Origin: Tubiluchus corallicola
Lineage: Eukaryota; Priapulida; Priapulimorpha; Priapulimorphida; Tubiluchidae
DNA length: 64,000 nucleotides
Direction: 5' to 3'
Assembly: GCA_030141605.1 (NCBI GenBank)
Contig: JAQGDQ010000297.1
Location: 45,001 to 109,000, forward strand
The notes under the pieces were generated by a model. The model did not search any database. It had not been told where the DNA came from and worked only from the letters and a program-made list of their open reading frames with translations. This document shows, piece by piece, positions 50,151 to 61,423 of the stretch (position 1 is its first letter; every line of letters starts with the position of its first letter). The translations under genes were made by a program, and so were the position numbers.

Positions 50151-51191
50151 TTCTGATTGGTCATTCGTAATGCAGGTTTAGCAAATTTTTGCGGTATTCT
50201 GTTTGAGTCTCCAATAATTGCGCAGTTCTTGCAGCTGCAAATTTAACGCAACAACGGCAAGCCCTTTTCTGCTTTACTTTAAAATAATTCTTTCACAACA
50301 GAATCTCACTTGCAAACTCAAATGTCGCCGCCATTCATGCGATCCGTCCAATTTCTAAAAACTAATAAAACTTTCCCCTTTTCATTTTGAACAGGAGAAT
50401 TGCGACCAGTAATCGAAGGTGAGCGATCAATGAAGAAATTGGACGCATTTATCGGAATTTTCATCCAATAAAGAATACGGGTTGGCGTTTGATATTTTCT
50501 GTATCGTCATCAAGTAAACGCCTTTGAAGAACATATAAATTGATGTGGGAATATCATTTCAATGTGTGAACACACCATTTCTGCTTATAGCTAAAGAGCG
50601 AACCATACTATTGTAATTTCACTAATTAAAAAAGTACAATAGTGAAGCTGTCACGCTGGGCACAATAATGAGAATTTTTTCAGAACATAATTATTTCACG
50701 CATTACTTAATAGGATTATAAAAGCTACAAATAATATTTTAAAGATTCTTATTAGACAGGAGTCGAAGTCTTGGTTACAAACTATAACTACCGCGACGCA
50801 GCCAATATAGTTGTGAAATTTATTATGATGACGTTTTGTCTGTCTTATCACCTATCTTTTCTGGGTGGCCTAACAAAGAACAAAACTTATTTCAGTTTGC
50901 AATTTATTGTACATTTTCTCTGTGGTTAAATGGAGCACATCTGATTTTCTGAACTTGATCCGTTCTGTTTTTGTTTGTAAGATGCGGCTTTAAGTTCTGC
51001 ACAAAACAGATGTCAAATTCCGTCAGTTAACTAGAGCACCAGGCGTTCTGCTGATGATTACTTAGATGAACGCTTAGGAAGGAAGGGAGACGTTACAAAG
51101 GGCATGTTAGCATCGTATTTAAAGAGCAACACTATTGAATAATAGTATCCTGTGGTGAAGGCGTAGCTGAGAATATTTTCACCTAGGGTGA

Positions 51192-51320
51192 GGGGATAAC
51201 TCAGTGGCCGTTTCATGCTCTTAGGGCCGAAGTTAAGCAAAGCCGAGCCTGATCAGTAAATGGACGTGGGATTGACAAAGATACTGCCTCCTAGCTGTTT
51301 TCCTCGACGAGGGCGGATGT
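51192..51320 (+). mobile_element. 5S-rRNA-derived SINE
   Basis: The core GCCGAAGTTAAGCAAAGCCG followed by GAGCCTGATCAGTAAATGGA and CGTGGGATTGAC lines up with the internal control region of metazoan 5S rRNA (the AAGC-TAAGCA, GGGCCTGGTTAGTA, GGATGGGAGAC run) with several substitutions. The 5' third of 5S is not recognisable and there is no 5S terminator, so this is a 5S-derived SINE (SINE3-type) or a 5S pseudogene. Confidence 0.65.
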
Positions 51321-51343
51321 ACAATGTTGTACATACATCCGAA
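51310..51343 (+). other. Perfect hairpin after the 5S-derived segment
   Basis: CGGATGTA and TACATCCG flank a short loop that itself contains GTACAATGTTGTAC. May be part of the SINE tail. Confidence 0.5.
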
Positions 51344-51794
51344 CATGGCTGTAGCATTTTACCCGTTTAGTATCACATCTTAACATTGTTAGCAAGCCTA
51401 GATAATGAACGATGTTCCGGTCCAACTACAGTCATGAACATTACTTAGGAGGTTTGTTACTAAGCACTGGATTTTGCTTTGTGCGCTCCGAACTTCAGAA
51501 AAAAGTAAAATTAGTAATTAAATGACTTGCTTAGGTGTTTGCATACCTAAATAAGTTTTTAATAGTTTATTGTCAATAAAATAAAAAAGCTAGCTAAAAT
51601 TAGGATCAACATATATTTTTCACTTATATCATCATTTATATAAATAGATACGCAATGTAGTTTGCAGTGTTTTTATTTTCATGATTTTTAAATCAGACTA
51701 AAGTCAATCCATACGAATTTTTTTATTTTTACGTGATGTAACTTCTTCATTTAAAAGGCGTTGGTATATAATTTTGCAATATATATTTTCCATA

Positions 51795-51798
<4 letters not shown>

Positions 51799-51832
<34 letters not shown>
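51799..51832. repeat. (GT)n microsatellite
   Basis: About 17 GT units. Confidence 0.93.
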
Positions 51833-51834
<2 letters not shown>

Positions 51835-54819
51835 CATTTAAGTTTGTATTAAACTGAAATAATCTAAGTAAGAACATGATCTAAGTAGCACACGTACAGC
51901 AATTATACACTAAGCTAAAATCACATTTACTAAAAACTAAATAAATACTTTTTTATTTTGACTAAAAAATGTTCGTTAATAAAGTGGTGTCTTGATACAG
52001 TACATTGTCTAAGGCCATCGTTTCCGTGCATTTGCATGGGTAAATTCTGCCATGCCAAATAAATAAACAAACAGCCTTAAACGCCATAACTCGCTTCTCT
52101 CTCATCACCTTTTCATAAGCACAGCCTCATAAAACGACGTCAGGGGGATGGAAAGGATTCAACTTCTTACTGCGCTTTCACTGAGGTTCGAAAGCAATTA
52201 AGCACAGTAACGGCCGGCTAATCGCACGGTGGCAATATTTTGGTTTTAGAGCTGACGTCCGGGTAGATTTATGACGCCTTTAACTACTTTGCACACAGTT
52301 CAGCAATTATCCAGCCTGCTGATGCGCCATCATTTACAGTTATACTGGCCTCCTCGCTTTTACTCACAGTAATTTAAGCGCTTATTTGTAAAAACACTTA
52401 AGCAGGAAAAATCAAACAAGATGCTAACGACAATGATGGCAACAACAACAACTATGGTGGTAATAAAGCAGAAGACTGTAATGATAATATTTGTGAAAGT
52501 TGTAACTGTATATTTTAGGTGCTGCCATCTATTGATTAGTCATTTTAACATTTTACTAGTTAAACTCACCCCTAGTACAATTGTTCGGTCCAGTGAATAT
52601 TCAAACTCACTGTATCTCCCCTATTTTCACTGTAATGGGATATGTGAAGCCAAGTTCTTGCATAGTTATCTACATATATAAACTGACTAGATTTCACTGC
52701 TAGTCACTCTCTGTCTCAGGCAGTGCAGTCGTGCAACTCATGGGACACACTGTCTCTCTGTCACACACTCAGTGCTGTGCAGCAGTTGTGATCTTCATTT
52801 TACTTGTGCATTTTACTGTGTATTTAGTGCAATAAAAGTGTTTCAGTTTTGTGCAAACATGTAATATGGTGTTTAGTTGTTTTCTACACGTGTTCAATTT
52901 CAACTTCACAAATAACTTTCACAATATTATTTACAAATAATAATAACACTAATTACATGTAATATAGCGAGTACCAATATTACGATCTAAGAAAGTAGGT
53001 AGGTCTAATCGTTATGATAATTTCTCACTGTTCGTAACAGGCCTAATTCTATTTCACTAATTAACATAAGTAATTGAAAAATGTACGTCTAGTACAAGTA
53101 AAAATTAATAAACCAAAACAAGGTAATAAAAATTACTATAAATATGTTCTTCAATACCTGTTTAAGCTAAGTCGGGAAAAACACAGTTGCTACCTATACT
53201 AACGTATATTTATACAGGTTGCATTATTAGACGGATAATGCGTACAACTGTGTGCATACAGCCCGTAACCCTTGCTCTGTTTACGCCACCAGGTGTGTTC
53301 AATTGTTTTTACATCGATTTGCTTTTATGATTTCATAAAAACATTAATTATTCACTAGAACTTAACACGAGCTTCGAACGGGACGTGTTACTTTTCGACT
53401 AGAAGATTCGCAATAAAGGTTGCGTGGGTTATCAGATCGACTAGAATGGGAGGACAACATGCCCTTTTAATCGACTGACAGCTGCTACAAAATAAAAAAA
53501 ACACGAAATGTTAAAAATAGAAAATAAATGTGCAGTACTGTCGCAGACACCTAGTGGTTGTTAAAGGAAAAAGAATTAACATGATTAACAATCCTTAAAA
53601 GTGATTGTGCTTGGATCTTCGAACTAAAGCCAGGTTTTTGATGCGTTAGCATAGATTCTAGACGCCACTCAATGTGCTGCGCACGCGTGGTGGCATTTAA
53701 ATCTGTAGTTAGTAGGAATAACTACATTATGGCATGGTATTTCAGAATTTTTTTCATTTGCAAAAAGTCATGGCCTTTCAATAACCTAAATCTTCTCGTT
53801 TCTCCTGCTTTCTGATAATAAAAAGTCGTTTTTCCCGATGACCACGACACAGTAGACATCGTTGTATATGACGTAAGTTTTATTTACGTTGCCTATAAAT
53901 ACGGCGTACGGTTACTGTATTTCTTCCAGTTAAAAGGATATAAAAATTACACTGTGCAATCTTAAGTCTACAACGAACAGTCTAAATGCTTTTCAGTTCA
54001 TTTTCAGTATATATTGACGTCTTAGTGATACGCTGGTGTTCCTAACTTACACGTTGGCCCGCAGTATAGAAGGGAAGCTTGCACTTGTTAAAATACGTAC
54101 AGCACACATTGCCAATAACTAACCAACCGCTGCTTATTTAAATTTAACTAACAGTAAAAATAGTTTAATTAAATGGATTGTATCAACTTCGATTACTGGA
54201 ATTTAGACATCGTGCAGTAATTAAAAATTATACGGTAGCGTGATGGGTCTGATGGCAAATATGACCGGGTTTAGCGTACGGATTTGAACAAGTTGGAATC
54301 CTTGATTTTTGGAGAAGACCTAGCAACTCAGTATTAAGTAACTTGGGTTAATTACAAAAACTCAAACACAAAAAGCCACCAAAGCACAATAATTAGAAAA
54401 CCGCTTCGCTGGGTGTAGAACCATTTGGTGGTGTAAGACTGTGCAAACAAATCAACGGTTTGGAATCGAGACTTCACAATTTTAAACAAATATAACATAA
54501 TAATTACAGTTTACATTAGACGCAGTTGTATCATTATATCTAACAGTAATGGCTTTCAAATTACCATCCACTGAGTTTTAAATAAACATGGCAGAACGAG
54601 CCATGTATCTTTGACAAGGCAATTTACGAATTCATTAAACATGCATGCGTGATTTATATTCATCATGCTGGGCTGGAAGCCAGAAAGTCTTGTGTGTAAA
54701 AGTGGATCTAATCGTTCAAACAGAACTTAAGCTCTGTGCAAAAAAACTTGAAGTTACATGTACGAGTATATGCCACGTAACTGGAACTGTTTCTTAAAGT
54801 TCTTCACAAATAATAAAAT
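51833..54819. other. Unassigned intergenic sequence
   Basis: AT-rich; no exon, RNA gene or repeat recognised. Confidence 0.4.
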
Positions 54820-56288
54820 CATAGACATAGACGTAGACGTAGACATTTTTATTTATCTCCTCATTTACACCAGTATACAAATTGACAATTATTTTTATAG
54901 TTATTGATTAAAAAGGATAAATTAAGCATAAAGGAAAGAGTTAAGGGGGTGCAGGAGAAAGGGTAGCGAAAGACCAATTGGTCTCCTCATTTACACCAGT
55001 ATACAAATTGACAATTATTTTTATAGTTATTGATTAAAAAGGATAAATTAAGCATAAAGAAAGAGTTAAGGGGGTGCAGGAAAAAGGGTAGCGAAAGACC
55101 AATTGGTCATCGAGTCAGCTACCCTTCTCAGGTTATTGTAAATTGTAAAAAAAATTGTAGTGCTGCTGTTAACATGAATCTATGGGTGAATACATTAAAC
55201 ATGAAAGCGAAATAACTAAAAAAGCTATGCAACAAGGAAATAAAATGAAAAATATGAAATGATGATTAACAAAACATGTAAAGCATTTAACTAACCGATT
55301 AAAACATAAAACAAACTAGAAAAAAGTCAAACCAAAAAGAAAAAACAAAAAAACACAAATAATAAATCAGTGAATGAAACAAAATATGCATGATAAATTC
55401 AAACAAAATATAATGAAACAAAGATATGCAACCGTGTCAAATTATGTTAAGCGTAATGTTAAAATACTATGGAACGCAAGAACTAGTGCAGAAAAATGGA
55501 GCAAACAAAATATGTAGTGGAATTTGAGTATGTGACTAAATAGACTATATGGCTCAAAAAATATAATAAAACTTAATGACTGTGAAACAATGAGCAAAAT
55601 AATTATAATAAAGTGAATATATATGAAGTGAGAAAAGCATAATATGGAAGTAAAAACATAAGTGGAGCAGGCAAAATTATAAAAAATTATGTATGAGAAA
55701 AAGTGTTATAGTTGCTGGATTTATAGTTAATTATCAAATAACTAAAGATGCCATTTTTAGTTCATTAGACAGGCTGTTCCACAACAAAGCACCTTGATAA
55801 GATAGAGATCTTTGCCCTTTGTTAGTATTAAATCTATGTACATAGAAAGTTTGGTTAGTGGCAAATCGTGTATGATACTCGTGCATCTGGGCTACGGATT
55901 TGTAGTAATTCTGAAAAATTTCAGGAAGCATATTATGTTTTAACCTATATAAAAATTTGGCCATCTCTAATTTATAAATTTCCTGAAGTTTTAAGATTTT
56001 ATGCTGGTGGTATAATGGTGTAACATGGGCTCTTCTATTTGTATTTGTCCAAATCTTTATAAATTTATTTTGATTAGTAATTAGGGGATACAATGTGGAA
56101 AGGAGTGCTGAGCCATAGGTAAGTATGCTGTATTCTAAATACGGCGAAAATAGGGAAGAATATAGAAGTTTTTTTCGATTTATAATTCATGAAATGCCTA
56201 ATTTTTGAAAAAATACCTATAATTTTACTGGTTTTGTTAACAATATATTGTATATGTGCTTTCCATGAAAGATTGTGATGTATTAATA
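54820..56288 (-). mobile_element. LINE copy 2: 5'-truncated, same family as 3.7-5.8 kb
   Basis: The reverse complement matches copy 1 from HNLSWKAHIQYIVNK (near 56275) through YHTRFATNQTFYVHRFNT and QGALLWNSLSNELK to the 3' UTR, hairpin and hexamer tail (54827-54846). The RT palm is lost to truncation. It shares with copy 1 the A7-run frameshift (56169-56175). The 3' UTR carries a 126-bp tandem duplication (54856-54981 and 54982-55106). The truncated 5' end abuts the 58-bp satellite. Confidence 0.9.
54856..55106 (-). repeat. 126-bp tandem duplication within LINE copy 2 3' UTR
   Basis: Both units run from TCTCCTCATTTACACCAG (first letter varies) to GACCAATTGGTC. Only the second continues across the hairpin into ATCGAGTCAGCTACCC. 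Confidence 0.85.
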
Positions 56289-57115
56289 GCGAGGTCCTCA
56301 AAGAACGTCTGCGTCAGAACTTCATCAGTGGTTTTTTGATGTGATAGCAAGGTCCTCAAAGATCGTCTGCGTCAGAACTTCATCAGTGATTTTCTGATGT
56401 GATAGCAAGGTCCTCAAAGATCGTCTGCGTCAGAACTTCATCAGTGGTTTTCTGATGTGATAGCAAGGTCCTCAAAGATCGTCTGCGTCAGAACTTCATC
56501 AGTGGTTTTCTGATGTGATAGCAAGGTCCTCAAAGATCGTCTGCGTCAGAACTTCATCAGTGGTTTTCTGATGTGATAGCGAGGTCCTCAAAGATCGTCT
56601 GCGTCAGAACTTCATCAGTGATTTTCTGATGTGATAGCAAGGTCCTCAAAGATCGTCTGCGTCAGAACTTCATCAGTGGTTTTCTGATGTGATAGCAAGG
56701 TCCTCAAAGATCGTCTGCGTCAGAACTTCATCAGTGGTTTTCTGATGTGATAGCGAGGTCCTCAAAGATCGTCTGCGTCAGAACTTCATCAGTGATTTTC
56801 TGATGTGATAGCAAGGTCCTCAAAGATCGTCTGCGTCAGAACTTTATCAGTGGTTTTCTGATGTGATAGCAAGGTCCTCAAAGATCGTCTGCGTCAGAAC
56901 TTCATCAGTGATTTTCTGATGTGATAGCAAGGTCCTCAAAGATCGTCTGCGTCAGAACTTCATCAGTGGTTTTTTGATGTGATAGCAAGGTCCTCAAAGA
57001 TCGTCTGCGTCAGAACTTCGTCAGTGTGTGGGTCGTCTGCGTCAGAACTTCATCAGTGGTTTTTTGATGTGATAGCAAGGTCCTCAAAGATCGTCTGCGT
57101 CAGAACTTCGTCAGT
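56285..57115. repeat. 58-bp satellite, about 14 copies
   Basis: Unit begins GCAAGGTCCTCAAAGATCGT, then CTGCGTCAGAACTTCATCAG and TGGTTTTCTGATGTGATA. Each unit holds a small hairpin (CATCAG, seven-base loop, CTGATG). Diagnostic variants GCGAGG and GTGATTTT occur together in units 6 and 9. The array ends in a rearranged unit near 57025. Confidence 0.95.
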
Positions 57116-59009
57116 GGTATTGTGCACATGTGAATACGCTGTGTTTTAATTCAAGATTGTGTCACGCCCAGACGTATTTAGTAAACAAGTAATTAATTTT
57201 GTAGAAGCCACTGAAGATTTATTTGCGATGTTTTGATTTCAAACTGCGTTGGTTAGCTAATTGGACTGGGAGAGAGAATGTTGTTCAAGGTGCCGAGATC
57301 GGTTCTTGGTCAGGCACATCTTTATACGTTTTTATGACAGACGTAAAATGCGAAGCTTTTGTTTTTGTAATGTTATTAAAAAACTATAATTTGTTTAGCA
57401 TTCTTATTGTGAACGTTTAAACGATGACGCTGCACAGTAGGCCTAAGTGTGTTTACACGTGCTTACGTAAAACGAGGTATAAACAATTATGTAAGTTTCT
57501 TTCCTAATGTAGGTCAAATTAAATAAACTGGCGTTTTAGTTTTATCGTGTGTACGATGGTTGATGTTTTATTGTCATGACGACAGGTGAATGAATTTTGA
57601 TGACTGTTTTAATAAAATTTTTTACTCAATTATCATAATAGCATATTTTCTATTAGTTTTCAACAGAAATTAACTGATACAGTTACTAGCAAATCTCTAT
57701 TGAGCGTAACAACAAAACAGTTTTTGCACATCGATGCATTCCTGTGTCTATTATTATGAAAGTGAATTACAACCGTTTGTTCCCAATGTATCCTGTGCGA
57801 TATACAACATTCTTTGTCGTGTGCAAAAAAAAACAAAGTCCGACTTTTTTAAAAACACAACAAAAGTAAAAAATGTGCTTTATTTTGCAACTGCTGATAA
57901 TTTTTTAAAGTATTTAAGACATTTAGTATGCATGCTATGCTGATCTGTACAAAGTCGTCTCTAAAGTACTGTACCTTGCACAGTTTTTTATGCTATATAG
58001 ATTTTTTAGTTTGCCATTTTATCACCATTTGTAATCTACTGTTATTGGCTTAAATCAAAATAACTATTAACAGATCAAATAACAGTCAGTTTTAAAATTT
58101 TATTAATTTTAAAAGCAGAAAATATTCTCGTATCCCACGGGATACAATGGGTATGAAAGGGTTAACATAACAACTGCCAAACAAAACACTATAATAGGTA
58201 AGAAATTGTACTGAAGTTTGAAGTGAGCAAGTTTCTCAACTTAAGAAAATGTAAACTGTTTGCAAATTCTAGGTTTCTTTGTAAGACAATGCTATAATTC
58301 CACTTTCATAAATGAGTTAATTGTTAAACAAGTGCCTACAATGTTTTTGAGTCAGTTAATATAATACGGTAATGTTCAATTAACTTTCAAATAAAGGACG
58401 ATTATGCAATTTTTTATAAAGATTTTTTTAAAAACCTACAAGGTTGAGACTAACTTGTACTTTGTGTAGCACTGATTGAACATTTTAAACATTGGAATCC
58501 AGAACTACCAATAGTCTTAAGCAAGGCTTTTTCTCAGTAGACAGGACATGCTTTTTTTATAAGTTTTTGCATTTAAACAGCAAATGCATTAGCCTAATTT
58601 AACATAAACGTGTAGTATAAGTACACATAACTGGAATCAATATTGTCAACACAATCTTCCAACATGAGACATAGAGCTAGCATAGGTTTCTTGTTGTGCA
58701 CAGTTGGAAGTAGCTATGATAGAAAAAACTGTCCAAGGGCAACTTTCCAGTTGGTCATACAGTCATTTACTGAACAGACTAGGTGTTGTTTGGTTGCTAC
58801 TGCACACACCATGACCACTGAGCTATTCCACTTTCCCCGAATCATGAAAATTACATAAGATGACCTACAATCATTTGAAGGCAGACCATCACAGTAAGAT
58901 ACTCAATTCTATTCACACAGGGTTGCTGCTAGCACAGTAACTCGGTGACCAGAGTAACAAATATGATGGCCAAATCATGAAATTGACTAATGGGTTTTAC
59001 TTACTTTAT
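57116..59009. other. Unassigned intergenic sequence
   Basis: Nothing recognised except a perfect short palindrome GTATCCC-AC-GGGATAC near 58132. Confidence 0.4.
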
Positions 59010-59017
59010 GGCATAGC

Positions 59018-59501
59018 CAGGCTGCATAAGATTATGGATATCCATAAAATAAGACCAAAAACCCATAAAATAAAATTTGAAAAATCCATAAAATAATGCA
59101 TGAAATAAAAATATTTTTTTTTGTGATTTTTTGCACAAAATAAGGCAATCAAAACTGAATACAGGCATTGGATCGGAAATTTCAGCCTAGAGGGCATTCT
59201 ACATTCGTACCAAACAGATGAATTATTTGAATTGAAGTGATGAATTACAAGGCATTGTCTCGTAAAATTTGATTAAATTTGAAGTGATATGAAACCGACA
59301 AAATTAAAACTAAGTCCTGCGTGTTTAAAAACACGTTTCAAGCACTCATGTTTTTACTTTTTAATTGATTTCCCCCTGGGCATCTCGTTCCAGATATAGT
59401 CTATTTCTTATTTTATTGATATCCATAAAATAAAATTCCAAAAATCCATAAAATAAGCTATTTTATTTATTTTATACATGTCCATAATCTTATGCACCCT
59501 G
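59018..59501. mobile_element. hAT-like MITE with perfect 8-bp target duplication
   Basis: GGCATAGC at 59010-59017 and 59502-59509 flanks 484 bp. Left end CAGGCTGCATAAGATTATGG; right end, reverse-complemented, CAGGGTGCATAAGATTATGG; similarity extends about 35 bp with four mismatches. Family knowledge: 8-bp duplication with CAGGG-type ends is characteristic of hAT transposons. The body is rich in CCATAAAATAA repeats and has no transposase. Confidence 0.9.
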
Positions 59502-59509
59502 GGCATAGC

Positions 59510-60243
59510 CCACCTGGTGTTTGAGGTTAACAGTCACATTTTGCATTTAATAAAAAGATGGCAACCTTTTAAACAATACTAGCTTACCTAGAACAGTGTC
59601 ACAGTTAATGACATAACAGACATTAGATGAAGCCTTTTTATTGGCTGTGTCACATTTTACCTACAGCTGCAAACAAAGTTTGACCCTATAGTCTTGAGAT
59701 TAAGTCATCATGTAGTTAGCAGACTAATCTACACAATTAATGCCATATAGATGGCACCTAAATAGTTAAACAGTAAACACACTACAAGTAAGCCTACTAT
59801 TGTTTGCTTCACCCCTAATGCAAAGAAATATGAATTCAATTTTTAAAGTATTAAGTATGGCAGAATTTATGCTAATTTGCTTGTCTGCAAGCTATATTTA
59901 TACTTTTTGATACCATAAATGTCAAAGGATATAAATACATAAATATTTACACTTGAGCTGGTTTGAACTAACTAGCACAATAACAATCCAATAACATATC
60001 ATTAAACAATATTAAGCTATCACAGTTAATACACACCAATAAGCAATACATAGACGTTCATTTTACAACATACATACAACATTTGAGCAGAATAAGATTA
60101 GTTATAACATGGTATCATTATATTTAACACACAACTATTACCTTTTAATTTATATTTATAGTCTTAATTTAAAGACTATTAATTAATAACATGAAAATGA
60201 CTCATTTTATGAAAGGAGACTCACCAAAATAAGGAAATGTGAA
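59510..60243. other. Unassigned intergenic sequence
   Basis: AT-rich; nothing recognised. Confidence 0.4.
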
Positions 60244-60352
60244 AAGACCAGACTGAGCCCGGATTTGAATCTGGATCCAAATCTAACGCTGTGATATTAT
60301 GACAACACAGCTGAATGAGATTCGGGATCCCTGTTTCAAACCCAGGATATGT
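60244..60352 (-). mobile_element. Possible tRNA-derived SINE fragment
   Basis: On the minus strand a D-arm-like CATTCAGCTGTG is followed about 45 nt on by GATTCAAATCCGGGCTC, resembling a B box and T arm. No acceptor stem or good anticodon arm, so not called a tRNA gene. Weaker than the 45.3-kb element. Confidence 0.4.
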
Positions 60353-60544
60353 CAAAACTTTTCATGTTTCCTCCTTTTGGACAAGTTGGATTTAATAAAA
60401 ATTAGTAATACTTTGTTTACTTCATCATTATGTCTAATTTGTTTGGCACGAGACTGCAGATTCCCATCTACACTTAATTGTTTTCAAAAATCTATCCAAG
60501 CAGATGGCTAGTGCAGTTCATGAAGTTGTGATGAGTCCTGGAGT

Positions 60545-60745
60545 TATTCAGTAGTGAGCAGGTAAGTTGGTAGTTTAGGCATTGATGAGACGGCTAGGCT
60601 TGATGGTTTTCATACCAGGACAATTGAAGAAGTAGTTGAAACTAACACACATGGCTGTTCGGTACACAGTGGTGAAGGATTTTGTGGCAAAGGTAATTCC
60701 ACGCGTAAAGCAAATGTCAGGAAAATTTCTGGGTCTACACAAAAA
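60545..60745. other. Ambiguous open segment
   Basis: Open in at least two minus frames (one ending near the ACCTTTGCC region) and one plus frame (including GIDETARLDGFHTRTIEEVV). A TGTGTAG acceptor-like site lies at the minus 5' end, but neither open minus frame is phase-compatible with the exon at 61216. It could be a terminal exon with an unseen link, or chance. Confidence 0.25.
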
Positions 60746-61215
60746 AAAAACACTATAGGTGAATTTTGAGAAGTCTAATCACTAACTAAACAACACCTAT
60801 ATTAGAACTCAATTGAATATTTACTTGGTGCAAATTGTACATTACACTGAAAATTGGAAGCATCTCAACAATCTCAACAAAGCTTGAACCAACTACTGCT
60901 AAACTAAAGAACAATACTAAAACACATGCATCTACATTTACAAAAATAATAATTACACTAGATATGTATACTATTACTTTACAGTGATAAAAATACTTGC
61001 AATAACTCTCTTTGAAATTCTTAAATGTTCAATTGCATTCCTATATGTACAATACACTGTTACAAAAAATTCAAGTATTTGAGGTTTTTTCATTAGTAAC
61101 TTGTCAAGAAATTTATGGCAAGCAAGTAAATGATATATTAAGTGAATGGTTGTCAAGATTCGTTTTCCAAGTTAGGCAAGAGTTTGTAAAGTAGCATATC
61201 ATTAGGTGCCCTCAC

Positions 61216-61423
61216 CCTATAATTGGCATTAAAGTCGACTTCATGCGGTAACGGTGTCCTATAGTGGTAGAATGTGTGATCCAGTGCATACCGATTCAGA
61301 TTGCACACCGATGATGTGTAAATGTCAGCAAAGCGCTGCAGACGGCGAGCAAAATACGACGGAGCCGTGTACGTGCGAAATATACTGCCGAATCGAGCAT
61401 TGTAAACCTCTTTAGTTAGTACT
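61216..61423 (-). CDS. Unknown gene exon d
   Basis: Acceptor TCTTTTCAG, one base completing the Arg codon, then 69 codons starting [13 protein letters not shown], ending NANYR at donor AGG|GTGAGG. If that donor is not used the frame continues 20 more codons to TGA (61155-61153), giving a plausible C-terminus. Confidence 0.8.

Noticed and set aside
56285-57115. CRISPR-like array
   Set aside because: The whole 58-bp unit repeats, with no unique spacers and no associated genes, in eukaryotic DNA.
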